DNA from: Candidatus Nomurabacteria bacterium
GTDB lineage: Bacteria; Patescibacteriota; Minisyncoccia; Phycocordibacterales; UBA9973
Length of the DNA stretch: 50,482 bases
Direction of reading: 5' to 3'
Assembly (NCBI GenBank): GCA_026395965.1
Contig: JAPLXS010000006.1
Coordinates: 182,683-233,164, forward strand
A program made the position numbers and the translations under genes. Of the stretch, positions 1 through 9,060 are shown one piece after another. The stretch's first letter is position 1, and every line of letters starts with the position of its first letter. Below the pieces are notes generated by a model that had not been told where the DNA came from, ran no database searches, and saw only the letters and a list, made by a program, of their open reading frames with translations.

Positions 1-1990
1 TTATAGAAAAAAATGTGTTTGGGTCTTGAGTTGAACCATCTGCACTTGCAGAAAGTAAATTATTATTTGAATTAGTAATTTTTATTATTTTTTTATCTAC
101 TATTTTTTTGGGTATTTTTGCCTTTTTTATTTCTGTTATTTTTATAGTTGAAACTTTTTCTTCTTTAATATCAAAAGATTTATTATTTTTATCTGATTCT
201 GATTTAAGTGCATCTTTATCTAGATATACATCGGTTGCAATTTTATCTTGTTGTTCTGTTCCTGTTGTTTTAATATCTTCTTCTTTTGAAAAAGATTGTA
301 AAATATTGTTCCAAGACAACTTAAGTACAGCTGGTACTGCATATGATGTAGACCAAATACGATTGATTATTGTATCACTAGAATTTACTCCCCCATCTAT
401 ATGCTGATCATTTGCTAAATACTTTATAGACTTTTCTATTTGTGTATTGTAAGTAGTATTTAAAGATAATGCTTGAATAGCCCAACTAGTCGAAGACTGA
501 TTTCCAAAACTACCATCATTTTTTTGCTCAGAGATTAAATATAACTCTCCTTTTGAGATAGCTTCACTCACTCCACTTATACTTTTAAAATTATTCAGAG
601 ACTCTATGGCTGCTGATGTCATATCTACGCTACCCCATGAACCATTTGAGAATTGATTTTTAATTATAAAAGAAATAGTCTTGTTTATTATTTCATCATT
701 TTGAGTATATCCAGCATTTTGTAAAACAATAAGACCAAAAACATCATCGTTAAAAAGAGAAGAATCACCTATTTGCGTTTTATCGAAAGATGAGATTATT
801 TTATTTATATAATTTACAGAAGTACCATTGTATGGATTTACACCAAGTGCCATGAGCGACATAGCCCGACGCTCGTAGTCTGTAATACTAGATGAAACAA
901 TAGGGTTTGATTTTAAATAGTTGGATATACTTGATTTCAATGTTGGACTATTCCCCGCAGAAGCTGCAATAGCTACCCAGTCTGTGTACATAGAAGAGCT
1001 AAATGAACCATCACTATTTTGATTACTGGATAAAAAATTTAGAGCATTCAAAACTGAAAAAACTTTATCTACTGGCACATAACCAGAACCTCCTCCATTT
1101 CCACCACTTTCTGGCGCAACAACTTCTGTTTGTGGATCAATAAATTCTAATAAAATTACATCATTTTCTTTTGGTATATATTCATTTAAACCTGTCATGC
1201 CTACGTTTCCATTTGATGACCAACTCCAATAGTGATAAACATCATTGTTGGAGCTATCTTTGTTTGTATAACCTGCTATATCACCGATTGAGTCCACAAA
1301 AGCACCGGGTGCCCAAGCCCAATTCCAATTACTTTTAAGTCCTGATTGCAATACTGAACAGTATGCAGTTATAGTATCTGGTGTAGATTTGTCATTGTCG
1401 GAATCACAAGCAGTTACAGACATATCTTTGTCCAACAAAGAATTTGTTCCTGATATTATTTTTAAATGAACAGATACCGAAGGAACAACATCTAAAACAC
1501 TAGATTCTAAGGCACTAATGTTTAATAGAATTTTAGTACTTTCAGTTCCTGCACTCCAATCGCTAAGAATAAAAGACAATTTATCGTTGGCAACAACAGG
1601 TAGACATCCAATACCACAATTAGCATAACCACCATTTACCCAAAGAGCCCAATATTCAGTGGCACTAGGAACAATATTGTTTATACTCTTAACATAAAGA
1701 CCCATACTTGGATCATTTATCAATTCAAAACTATCAATATATTTAGCTTCTTGTGCCGCAACAAGAGCACAAATACCTAAAAATTTACTAGGAGAACTTT
1801 CGTCAGGAAAAATATGATTTATGCCGTTTGTATCTATTGCAGTACAATTATCTTTAATTATTATATTAAATGATGTATCTGGTACTGCTGTGTCTGTAGC
1901 TGGATCATTATCAGCAAATGTAAAATTGTAAACAAAAAATACAAAAACTAAACTGGTTAAAACTATAGATTTTTTTAAAATATTTTTCAT
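1..1990 (-). CDS. Secreted transcobalamin-like protein (DUF4430 plus alpha/alpha-barrel repeats), partial
   Basis: The reading frame opens at the ATG at 1990 and stays open to base 2, so the C-terminus lies outside the window; the ORF track misses it because no stop is reached. The first 27 residues are a signal peptide (MKNILKKSIVLTSLVFVFF). Residues about 30-120 and about 125-260 look like two DUF4430 (transcobalamin C-terminal-like) domains, seen in EYWALWVNGGYA and LNEYIPKENDVILLEF. Residues about 285-560 carry prenyltransferase/terpene-cyclase type repeats (SDGSFSSSMYTDW, NGSWGSVDMTSAAI, DGSFGNQSSTSWAI), the alpha6/alpha6 fold used by transcobalamin and intrinsic factor. A Gly-rich linker and a Lys-rich tail follow. 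A good Shine-Dalgarno (GGAGGG) lies in the end of the upstream gene. It is second in the operon behind the cobalamin riboswitch, so I infer extracytoplasmic B12 capture. Other ligands for the barrel cannot be excluded. Confidence 0.75.
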   Translation of the reverse strand, partial: MKNILKKSIVLTSLVFVFFVYNFTFADNDPATDTAVPDTSFNIIIKDNCTAIDTNGINHIFPDESSPSKFLGICALVAAQEAKYIDSFELINDPSMGLYVKSINNIVPSATEYWALWVNGGYANCGIGCLPVVANDKLSFILSDWSAGTESTKILLNISALESSVLDVVPSVSVHLKIISGTNSLLDKDMSVTACDSDNDKSTPDTITAYCSVLQSGLKSNWNWAWAPGAFVDSIGDIAGYTNKDSSNNDVYHYWSWSSNGNVGMTGLNEYIPKENDVILLEFIDPQTEVVAPESGGNGGGSGYVPVDKVFSVLNALNFLSSNQNSDGSFSSSMYTDWVAIAASAGNSPTLKSSISNYLKSNPIVSSSITDYERRAMSLMALGVNPYNGTSVNYINKIISSFDKTQIGDSSLFNDDVFGLIVLQNAGYTQNDEIINKTISFIIKNQFSNGSWGSVDMTSAAIESLNNFKSISGVSEAISKGELYLISEQKNDGSFGNQSSTSWAIQALSLNTTYNTQIEKSIKYLANDQHIDGGVNSSDTIINRIWSTSYAVPAVLKLSWNNILQSFSKEEDIKTTGTEQQDKIATDVYLDKDALKSESDKNNKSFDIKEEKVSTIKITEIKKAKIPKKIVDKKIIKITNSNNNLLSASADGSTQDPNTFFSI

Positions 1991-1994
1991 AATG

Positions 1995-2507
1995 TTATAT
2001 TCCCTCCTGATTCCAATTAATAATATCTCCTTCTTTTAACACCTGATTTGATACGCCGACTGAAGCCAATTTTCCATTTATATAGTAAATCCAATATTTC
2101 CCTGGTATCCCCTTTATCCCATTTATCTCTGTTATAAAACTTCCCAAACTCGCATTGTCTATATATTTAAAACTGAATGAATTATTAATTCCACTTTCAT
2201 TTTCTATCTGTTTCATTGCTTCAAAAACAGAAGTATTTTCTTTTATTTCAGTATTATATTTATTGTCTGAAACTATTAGTGAAACTTTTATAGTTTTAGT
2301 CTCTAGGGTATAACTTTTACTTTTTTTAATTGATTCATTATTTATTAATACTTCTTTTTCTGTTTCTATTTTTACTTCATTATGATTTTGCTGGTTTGTA
2401 ACAAAAATAGGTAATTCTTTTTGTCGATAAAATACAAATAATATATATATTATTGTAAATAATATTAATCCAATTAATAAATATTGTTTTTTTGTTTTTT
2501 TGTTCAT
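1995..2507 (-). CDS. Membrane-anchored DUF4430 (transcobalamin C-terminal-like) protein
   Basis: 170 residues: a basic N-terminus, one membrane anchor (about residues 8-26, YLLIGLILFTIIYILFVFY), a short linker and a single DUF4430 domain (about 70-170) ending in the family pattern GKYWIYYINGKLASVGVSNQVLKEGDIINW. In transcobalamins this small beta domain closes over the corrin ring; here it stands alone on the outer face of the membrane and may act with the larger barrel protein encoded 4 bases downstream. It is the first gene behind the B12 riboswitch. No ordinary Shine-Dalgarno is visible; the ATG overlaps one arm of a 13-bp inverted repeat. Confidence 0.8.
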   Translation of the reverse strand: MNKKTKKQYLLIGLILFTIIYILFVFYRQKELPIFVTNQQNHNEVKIETEKEVLINNESIKKSKSYTLETKTIKVSLIVSDNKYNTEIKENTSVFEAMKQIENESGINNSFSFKYIDNASLGSFITEINGIKGIPGKYWIYYINGKLASVGVSNQVLKEGDIINWNQEGI

Positions 2508-2627
2508 CCCGTTAGAGATAGTCCCTCTATTGTCGGGACGTATCTTATTAATTATAATTTATTCATATTTACTTTATTTAAAGTTTTTATTTTTACCTTA
2601 AAATTGCGTACACGTCTCTAACGGGAT
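2506..2627 (-). promoter_or_regulatory. Long-range inverted repeat covering the start codon of the DUF4430 gene
   Basis: On the minus strand ATCCCGTTAGAGA (2627-2615) is exactly complementary to TCTCTAACGGGAT (2518-2506), and the second arm includes the first two bases of the ATG at 2507. About 96 bases lie between the arms, including a small GTCCC/GGGAC hairpin. In the mRNA this would hide the translation start, giving a second layer of control below the riboswitch terminator. Confidence 0.55.
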
Positions 2628-2654
2628 TCATCTTTTTTTTATTAAAACCATAAT

Positions 2655-2684
2655 AAAAAGCCCATGCGTGAGCAAGGGCTTTTT
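2655..2684 (-). terminator. Intrinsic terminator of the cobalamin riboswitch
   Basis: Minus strand AAAAAGCCC-(12 nt)-GGGCTTTTT followed by ATT. It sits 15-20 bases after the riboswitch and before the DUF4430 gene. The loop contains TGCTC, complementary to GAGCA at the 3' end of the aptamer region (CCCGAGCAGG), which offers an antiterminator pairing. Confidence 0.75.
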
Positions 2685-2699
2685 ATCTAAAAATATTGA

Positions 2700-2812
2700 A
2701 AGATATTAATCTCCTGCTCGGGAACACCATTATATTAAGACCGGACTTGTCTCCCTTGGGAGCATCACCGTTGCGGCACAGTAGAGGAATCTAACCTCAT
2801 TTCCAAATATAT
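2700..2812 (-). ncRNA. Cobalamin (B12) riboswitch
   Basis: The minus strand shows the ordered conserved blocks of the cobalamin aptamer: GGAAATGAGGTTAGATTCC, then TGTGCCGCAACGGTGATG (the B12-box core, consensus CCGCAACTGTRA), then GGGAGACAAGTCCGGTC (consensus AGTC-GG-ACC). A terminator follows, so B12 binding probably causes premature termination and switches off the two DUF4430 proteins downstream. The core is somewhat divergent from the consensus, but the order and spacing of the blocks fit. Confidence 0.8.
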
Positions 2813-2835
2813 TGGGTAAAATTTTAAAAATACAA

Positions 2836-3357
2836 CTAACCTACGAGCACAACTTTTTCTACAACAACAACTTTCTTTTCTGCTTTGACTGCCCATCTCT
2901 CTATAGCTGGTGAGAGCACTATAGCAAAAGAAACATTTCCTAGCAAATGAAGAACTGTAAATGGAATCTGCCCAACCAACGAGACTATAAATGACTGATG
3001 AAAAAATAATGGTCCAATAGTAAGCCCTGTCATTGCATCGTAGAGTATTGTGGCCACTACTGCATAACTAGCATAACTCTTCCAACCAGAGTGGTTTTTA
3101 AAATAATAATTAGCACCTAATCCCATTATTCCGTATGACAAAGCTGTAATGAGTGTCCAGATACCTATTCCTGATGTTACAGAATCATATAGTATGATAC
3201 TAAAGAAACCAAAGACAAATGACATCAATCCCCCATATACCTTACCAAAAGGCATTACAACGCTCATAATAGGCTCTATATTGGGAGCACGAAAAGGTAT
3301 GAGCCTAAAGGCAAAGACAGTAAAAAAAGCTATTGTATATTTAGACCAGTTTTTCAT
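2836..3357 (-). CDS. ECF-type transporter S component (probably cobalamin)
   Basis: 173 residues with about five or six membrane segments and short loops, the size and profile of the substrate-binding S subunit of energy-coupling factor transporters (motif region RLIPFRAPNIEPIMSVVMPFGKVYG). The shared EcfT and EcfA subunits are not in the window. The riboswitch lies directly downstream and the B12-dependent reductase directly upstream, so cobalamin is the likely substrate; this is inferred from context, not from specificity residues. The ATG follows immediately on a heptamer tract, whose AAGAA units are the only sequence that could serve as ribosome-binding site. The last 15 residues (EKKVVVVEKVVLVG) are an unusual Val-rich tail. 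Confidence 0.7.
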   Translation of the reverse strand: MKNWSKYTIAFFTVFAFRLIPFRAPNIEPIMSVVMPFGKVYGGLMSFVFGFFSIILYDSVTSGIGIWTLITALSYGIMGLGANYYFKNHSGWKSYASYAVVATILYDAMTGLTIGPLFFHQSFIVSLVGQIPFTVLHLLGNVSFAIVLSPAIERWAVKAEKKVVVVEKVVLVG

Positions 3358-3510
3358 TCTTAATTCTTAATTCTTAATTCTTAATTCTTAATTCTTAATT
3401 CTTAATTCTTAATTCTTAATTCTTAATTCTTAATTCTTAATTCTTAATTCTTCTTAATTCTTAATTCTTAATTCTTAATTCTTAATTCTTAATTCTTAAT
3501 TCTTAATTCT
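3358..3510. repeat. Tandem heptamer repeat (TTAATTC)n, about 22 units
   Basis: The whole gap between the reductase stop codon and the S-component start is an almost pure run of the heptamer, read AATTAAG on the minus strand. One unit near 3450 is short (TTCTTCTTAATTC). The period of seven makes it prone to slipped-strand length change, which would alter spacing between the two genes. It has no unique spacers, so it is not a CRISPR array. Confidence 0.95.
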
Positions 3511-3511
3511 T

Positions 3512-5851
3512 TTAGACTATATCACAAACTCCAGAAACGCAAGCGAGTTCTCTTTTTACTTCAGTTTCATCTTTTATTTCATAAGTAACAATTTTAGAAA
3601 AATCAAAGTCTGGCATCTTGCTAACTAGTTCGTTGTATGTTTTTTCATCTATTGCCTCATAAGGAGCAAGTTGGTAAACATGGTTTGTACGTGGTAGGAA
3701 TGAAAGTCCTCCAACAATATCCCAGTTTTGATACAACCAGTGCGCTACTTGAATCCATTCATTTTCTCCAACTGAAATAGTTACAGATGGATTGTGTTCA
3801 GTATAATTTACTTTTACTACTTTCCAGTGTTCAAGTTGATCAAGAGCAGATATGTCATCTTTACATATGGCATCTGCTGGTGCTTTCATTGGAAATTCTA
3901 AAACAAAAGTATTTGCATCATCATGAGTCTGACCAACTTCAGGATTATAAGGTACTCCTTGGTCTTTCATCATTTTAAAAAGTGAATCAGTTGCTGAAAT
4001 ACGAACACGGCGAATATAGTAAGGTGCATGTCGTGGATGCATACCAGATGAACAGTCTACTGTTTGAGAAACCGTTCCAGAAGGTTTAACAGCTGTAATA
4101 CAAGTAGATTCATTTACACCAAAACGCTTAGCATATATTTTATTTACACGAATAGATTCAAGTCGAAGTTTGGTTAGCATTTGTGGATCACGTGAAAGTT
4201 TTGAATCCCATTGTCCGGTAACAGAAACACCAAGCAATCTTTCGTCCTCACAGTTATTGCGCCACTCTTTAGACAAATAACCAAACTTTGTAAGAGTAGA
4301 TTGGTATGTTCCAAGAATTGTAGCAACACGAATCTTTCTCATTAGATCTTCTTCTGTATCCTCAGCACGAGCTACTACTTCAGATAAGTTACAAAACTGT
4401 CTTGAACGAAGAATAATTTCTCCACAAGGATTTGTTCCCATTTCTCCAATATAATCTTTCGAAACTTCAACACGGCGTTTAGGAAGTGAAGTATATAGAG
4501 AACCACGATTGAATATTCCTCTTTCTCCTGAACCTGATTCCATAAGAGAAATCCATTCTTTTAGAAATTCTGTTTCTGTTGGTTTTGTATTGTACACAGC
4601 TGAGTTATTTGCAAGCATACGTTGCCCTTCATTAACCCAAAATTGTCCATTTTTGGAATCACGCATATCTTGATCGTCTAAATCAGATAGTGAGATAAGA
4701 GCACTTCGACGTACTCCGCCAGAAACTACACATTCGCCAATCTTACATATGATATCGTGGGCGTCTATATTACGAAGATGTCTTCCTTGTCTGCGTAAAA
4801 TGCGATCACGTGTAAAACCAAGAAGATTTATAAGTGGTTGTGGACCTGAACTTTTGCCTCCCATTATTTTAAGACGTGCTCCAGCTGGACGAAGCAAAGA
4901 AAAATCAAAATCTACATCATTTCCATCAAACCAAGTCTTCATACCAAAAACAAAAGCATCTGCCCAACCCTCTTTATTGTCGGGAACTACGTATGTAGAT
5001 ATTTTTTTACTTGATTGAATTTTAATCTGAGGCAATGATTGTATGTTTTTACTTTCAACAGAAAACCCTACTCCTGTACCACACATTGAAATATAAATAA
5101 TATCTCCAAAATCTTGAAATGTAGATGGTGCTACGAACGAACAGTTGTATGCGCATACATTTGTCTTCTCAGCTGCTGCTCCAGCAAACTGTAGTAATCT
5201 CATTGATGGCATTGCTTCTTGGTTTAGAATTGCTTCTCTGACTTCTGTATATTCAGACTCTTTGAGGGCGTTACCAATATTACCTCTCATAAAGTTTATA
5301 TATCTGTCTACTGTTTCAATCCATGTCTCACGTCTTCCCTCTTCTTCTATCCACTTTGCATAGGTACGATAATACACGAATTCAGAAAGAGGATTTCTAA
5401 AATATTTTTTACTCTCGTCTGTTAACTTTTTTACTCTCTCTGGAACTGAAACTCCGTGAGCACGAAGACGAGCTCTTTCTTGTCTGTAAAGAATGTAGTT
5501 TTTAGATGTTTGAATATAATCACAAAGCATCAGTTGTTTTTCTACCGTATCCTGAAGGATCTCAACTGTTGGTGTAAAATCCTTGTTATCCTTGGATATT
5601 TTAGAAATTTCAGACTCCACCTTTTTAGTAACTTCTACTGCTTCATCTTGTGAGCCTTCACCTCCTGCAAGCATAGCTTTATTAATAGCATTAGTAATTT
5701 TTCCAGCATCAAAAGGAACAATTGTTCCATCTCTTTTCTGAACGCCCTTAATAAAATTATTCTTAATAACTTTTAGTATGTTTTTTTTCACTGATTTTTT
5801 TTCTTTATCTACTATTATCTTTTTACTTGGCACTTTCTTTTTTGAAGACAT
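3512..5851 (-). CDS. nrdJ: Adenosylcobalamin-dependent ribonucleoside-triphosphate reductase (class II)
   Basis: 779 residues, the length of monomeric class II reductases. An ATP-cone-like N-terminal region (about 35-125, KRDGTIVPFDAGKI) precedes the catalytic barrel. Visible are NVCAYNCSF (first redox Cys), TNPCGEI (thiyl-radical Cys region), RQFCNLSEVV (second redox Cys) and ERLLGVSVTGQWDS, typical of the Lactobacillus-type enzyme; the C-terminal CVSGVC would be the shuttle Cys pair. It makes dNTPs from NTPs using coenzyme B12, without oxygen or a small subunit. A sigma70-like promoter lies at 5902-5931. No other reductase is seen in the window, so the cell may depend on scavenged B12 for DNA precursors, which would explain the linked uptake genes. 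Confidence 0.92.
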   Translation of the reverse strand: MSSKKKVPSKKIIVDKEKKSVKKNILKVIKNNFIKGVQKRDGTIVPFDAGKITNAINKAMLAGGEGSQDEAVEVTKKVESEISKISKDNKDFTPTVEILQDTVEKQLMLCDYIQTSKNYILYRQERARLRAHGVSVPERVKKLTDESKKYFRNPLSEFVYYRTYAKWIEEEGRRETWIETVDRYINFMRGNIGNALKESEYTEVREAILNQEAMPSMRLLQFAGAAAEKTNVCAYNCSFVAPSTFQDFGDIIYISMCGTGVGFSVESKNIQSLPQIKIQSSKKISTYVVPDNKEGWADAFVFGMKTWFDGNDVDFDFSLLRPAGARLKIMGGKSSGPQPLINLLGFTRDRILRRQGRHLRNIDAHDIICKIGECVVSGGVRRSALISLSDLDDQDMRDSKNGQFWVNEGQRMLANNSAVYNTKPTETEFLKEWISLMESGSGERGIFNRGSLYTSLPKRRVEVSKDYIGEMGTNPCGEIILRSRQFCNLSEVVARAEDTEEDLMRKIRVATILGTYQSTLTKFGYLSKEWRNNCEDERLLGVSVTGQWDSKLSRDPQMLTKLRLESIRVNKIYAKRFGVNESTCITAVKPSGTVSQTVDCSSGMHPRHAPYYIRRVRISATDSLFKMMKDQGVPYNPEVGQTHDDANTFVLEFPMKAPADAICKDDISALDQLEHWKVVKVNYTEHNPSVTISVGENEWIQVAHWLYQNWDIVGGLSFLPRTNHVYQLAPYEAIDEKTYNELVSKMPDFDFSKIVTYEIKDETEVKRELACVSGVCDIV

Positions 5852-5901
5852 ATTTTTTTAATTTAATTAATAATGTTGCCTAGTTCTATACTTGGACGCT
5901 T

Positions 5902-5931
5902 ATTATACCCTTGCTTGAAGTTCAACCGCAA
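5902..5931 (-). promoter_or_regulatory. Promoter of the reductase gene
   Basis: Minus strand TTGCGG - 18 bases - TATAAT (5907-5902), about 45 bases upstream of the ATG at 5851. The rest of the gap (5932-6125) holds no gene that I can see. Confidence 0.6.
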
Positions 5932-6139
5932 GCAAATTTATAACAAAATTAACACTATGTAAAAATATAAGAAATCCGTCAACCCTTACACACAAAATCC
6001 TCAAAAAGTGCCCTTAGAGTACTACCAATTAAGGATATTTTTTATTCTAAAAAAGAACAGTTACTTTATATTTAAAAAACTTAAAAAATAATATTTTTAT
6101 GGCTTTTTTTTGTACTAAAAAAATGTATAATACTCACAT

Positions 6140-7066
6140 ATGCAAATAGGAACAATAATAATCACAGTTTTAGGTCTTTGTCTTTTTGAAATTATCTCAA
6201 GTATAGACAATGCAGTTATAAATGCTGAGGTTTTAAGCACAATGAGCAAGCGTGCTCAAAAATGGTTTATGCTTTGGGGTTTCTTTTTTGCCGTTTTTAT
6301 CATTAGAGGACTTTTACCATGGGTTATAATTTGGGCTACAATGCCAGAACTTGGACCGATTGGTTCTTTTACGGCTGCATTTTCAAATGATCCAAGCGTA
6401 CATACTGCCATCGAAAAATCTGCTCCTATTTTACTTCTAGGTGGTGGTGTATTTTTAATGTTTTTATTCTTTCATTGGTTATTTCTTGAAACAAAGAATT
6501 TCGGATTACGCCATGAAAAATTCTTCTATAAAAATGGTGTTTGGTTTTTTGCAGTTGTGTCTATATTACTAGCAACTATTGTTTGGTATTCACTAAAAAT
6601 AAACCCAATGCTTGCATTCTCTGCTGTTATTGGTTCAACTGCATTTTTTATAACTCATGGATTCAAAGAAAATGCTGAAAAAGGTGAACAGAAGCTACTA
6701 AACAAAGAAAATAAAATGAGTGATATTAGTAAAATTCTTTATCTTGAAATAATAGATGCTACTTTCTCTATAGACGGAGTTCTTGGTGCTTTTGCTTTTA
6801 CACTTTCTGTTCCTCTTATTATATTAGGAAATGGACTTGGTGCATTTATTTTACGTAAACTTACCATAGGAAATATTGATAGGATTAAAAAATATTCATA
6901 TTTAAAAAATGGAGCTATGTATTCTATCTTTATCCTAGGAGTAGTAATGCTTGTAGATGCTTTTGGAATGAAGATCCCTTCTTATGTATCTCCTCTTCTT
7001 ACCTTTATTATAATTGGTTATTTTGTTATAAAATCATTAAATAAAAACAAAGAGGTTGTAATTTAA
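6140..7066 (+). CDS. DUF475 family (TerC-like) integral membrane protein
   Basis: 308 residues with about eight membrane helices. The paired acidic motifs EIISSIDNAVINAEVL (near residue 18) and EIIDATFSIDGVLGAFAF (near 203) are those of DUF475, related to the TerC family implicated in metal-ion (Mn2+) export or tellurite resistance. Its transport function is inferred from the family only. A TATAAT box at 6126-6131 is 8 bases before the ATG, so the mRNA is probably nearly leaderless. It stands alone between the divergent reductase gene and the convergent ABC exporter. Confidence 0.85.
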   Translation: MQIGTIIITVLGLCLFEIISSIDNAVINAEVLSTMSKRAQKWFMLWGFFFAVFIIRGLLPWVIIWATMPELGPIGSFTAAFSNDPSVHTAIEKSAPILLLGGGVFLMFLFFHWLFLETKNFGLRHEKFFYKNGVWFFAVVSILLATIVWYSLKINPMLAFSAVIGSTAFFITHGFKENAEKGEQKLLNKENKMSDISKILYLEIIDATFSIDGVLGAFAFTLSVPLIILGNGLGAFILRKLTIGNIDRIKKYSYLKNGAMYSIFILGVVMLVDAFGMKIPSYVSPLLTFIIIGYFVIKSLNKNKEVVI

Positions 7067-7104
7067 ACAACTAATTTCATAACCCCAAAATATCAATAGA
7101 TATT

Positions 7105-8889
7105 CTATATTACCTCTTCATCTTTATTAAATCCTCCTGCTTGTAAGTTCCAAAGTTTTTTATAAACACCAGAATCTATGTTTATGAGTTCTTCGTGGGT
7201 ATCATCTTCTATTATTTTTCCATCCTCAATAACAATTATTCTATCCATTTCTTTGATAGTTGAAAGACGATGAGCAATAACTATTGTTGTTTTATTTTTT
7301 ATTAGATTATGAAGTGCGTCCTGAATAAGAACCTCTGATTCTGAATCAAGGGCTGATGTTGCCTCATCTAGAACCAATATTGGTGCATTTCTTAGTATGG
7401 CACGAGCTATTGCTACACGTTGACGCTCTCCACCGGAAAGCTTGGTTCCCCGTTCTCCAACATAAGTATTATAACCGTTTGGTAACTTATCTATAAATTT
7501 ATCACAGTGAGCCAAATGAGCTGCATTTTTGACCTCATCATCAGTAGCATCTCTTCTACCATAACGTATGTTTTCCATCAATGAACGATGAAACAAAACT
7601 GGATCTTGTGGAACAAAGGCAATTTGCTCACGTAGGTTTTTCTGAGAGATAGAACTAATATCTATTCCATCTATTAATATTTTTCCTGATGTCGTGTTAA
7701 ACAACCTCATAAGAAGATTCACAAATGTTGATTTACCTGCACCAGACGAACCTACTATAGCTATTTTTTGACCAGCTGTAATTTTAATAGAAAAATTATC
7801 AAATATTTTTGTTTTATTTTTGTCATAAACATAAACAACATTGTCGAACACCACTTCTCCTTTTACATTCATTAGAGTGTTTATTGTGTTGTCTTCTACC
7901 CCATATGGCATATCTAAAACTAGTGCCATTTCTTGAGCATCAGCAAAACCATCATAGAAAGTTCTAACTATACTAGCAAAACTCCAAAGATTTTCTGTTA
8001 AGCGACCTAAATAATTTTGAATAAGGACCAAAAGCGGTAATGTAACCATTCCCAATTTCCAGTCCCCTATTGCCATCCAAAAAACAATAAATTCCATAAT
8101 TATAAAATAAAAACTTTGAATAGATCCTAGTCCTTCCCATAAATACCAATTAAAAACTGTTGCTACTTTTTGCTTTTCAATCACACTACCCACACGCTTC
8201 ACCTCGTAATCATGCCCGGCAAAAAGTTGAATAGAGGAATGATTACTTATAGAATCAGCCAATGCTCCGGTTGTTTTTGTATCAGCAGAAGCAGCAATAA
8301 TATCGTATTTAAGTTTAAATCTTGTATAAACTAATGCTGTTACCATAAACACCAAACAAAAAGCGGTTAAAACATATGAGTATTTAGGGACCAATGTATA
8401 AATTGCAATGATTGTTCCTATTGATCTTACTAAAAGTGGAAGTCCATCATTTACTAACCTGTCCATCAATCTTTCAAAAGACTTGGCGTATTTATTTATT
8501 TTCTGGGTAAGTGAACCTCCAAAATTATTTGCAAAGAAGGCATTTGAATGTCCGATCATTTTAGTAAATGCCTGCTCTCGTAGTTTTGCCATGACGCTAG
8601 ATTGAAAATACGAATTTGTAAAACCTACAGTTCTCCTAAGAATCCAACGAATAAACCCAAGTATAAATATCATTATAATAATATTTTGGGCATTCGAGAC
8701 TAAGTTAAAATTGTTTGTATTTAAAATATTCCAAAGTTTTAAAAATTGAAGTGGTATATAGATATCCAAACCCGCAGAAAATATAGAACCAAATATAATA
8801 ACAAAAAACGCAATTTTAAAATTACGCATAACTTGCCAAAAATATTTGATAACAAGTGCTTTATGCAGATTTGAATAATCTTTTTCCAT
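7105..8889 (-). CDS. ABC exporter, fused membrane and ATPase domains
   Basis: 594 residues. The N-terminal half (about 20-310) is a six-helix ABC transmembrane domain. The C-terminal half has Walker A GSSGAGKST, the signature LSGGERQRVAIARA, Walker B ILVLDEATSALD and the switch His in IVIAHRLST. This is the MsbA/MdlB-type half-transporter that works as a dimer and exports lipids, peptides or drugs; the substrate cannot be read from sequence. It is a single gene, convergent with the DUF475 gene. The 170-bp AT-rich gap upstream (8890-9060) holds no other feature. Confidence 0.9.
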   Translation of the reverse strand: MEKDYSNLHKALVIKYFWQVMRNFKIAFFVIIFGSIFSAGLDIYIPLQFLKLWNILNTNNFNLVSNAQNIIIMIFILGFIRWILRRTVGFTNSYFQSSVMAKLREQAFTKMIGHSNAFFANNFGGSLTQKINKYAKSFERLMDRLVNDGLPLLVRSIGTIIAIYTLVPKYSYVLTAFCLVFMVTALVYTRFKLKYDIIAASADTKTTGALADSISNHSSIQLFAGHDYEVKRVGSVIEKQKVATVFNWYLWEGLGSIQSFYFIIMEFIVFWMAIGDWKLGMVTLPLLVLIQNYLGRLTENLWSFASIVRTFYDGFADAQEMALVLDMPYGVEDNTINTLMNVKGEVVFDNVVYVYDKNKTKIFDNFSIKITAGQKIAIVGSSGAGKSTFVNLLMRLFNTTSGKILIDGIDISSISQKNLREQIAFVPQDPVLFHRSLMENIRYGRRDATDDEVKNAAHLAHCDKFIDKLPNGYNTYVGERGTKLSGGERQRVAIARAILRNAPILVLDEATSALDSESEVLIQDALHNLIKNKTTIVIAHRLSTIKEMDRIIVIEDGKIIEDDTHEELINIDSGVYKKLWNLQAGGFNKDEEVI

Positions 8890-9060
8890 GACGTTAAAAA
8901 TAAGAAATATTTAAATTTCTTTATATAAACTTATAATTATCTCAATACTACTTTTCTAAATTTACACATTAAAGACAAAGAATATTTTGAAACACTAAAA
9001 ATAAACAAAGGGTTTTAAACTTTTTTTATTATAACATATAAGTGAATAATTTCAAATATA

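Noticed and set aside
108-407. 99-aa plus-strand ORF at the left edge
   Set aside because: It lies antisense to the open frame of the transcobalamin-like gene, which has a signal peptide and recognisable domains.
3358-3510. CRISPR-like regular array
   Set aside because: The repeat is a 7-bp microsatellite with no unique spacers, and no cas genes lie nearby.
3787-5653. Plus-strand ORFs inside nrdJ
   Set aside because: Shadows of a clear 779-residue enzyme on the other strand.
5932-6125. Possible RNA or small gene between nrdJ and the DUF475 gene
   Set aside because: No stem with a T-run, no ORF with a start signal; only the two promoters are visible.
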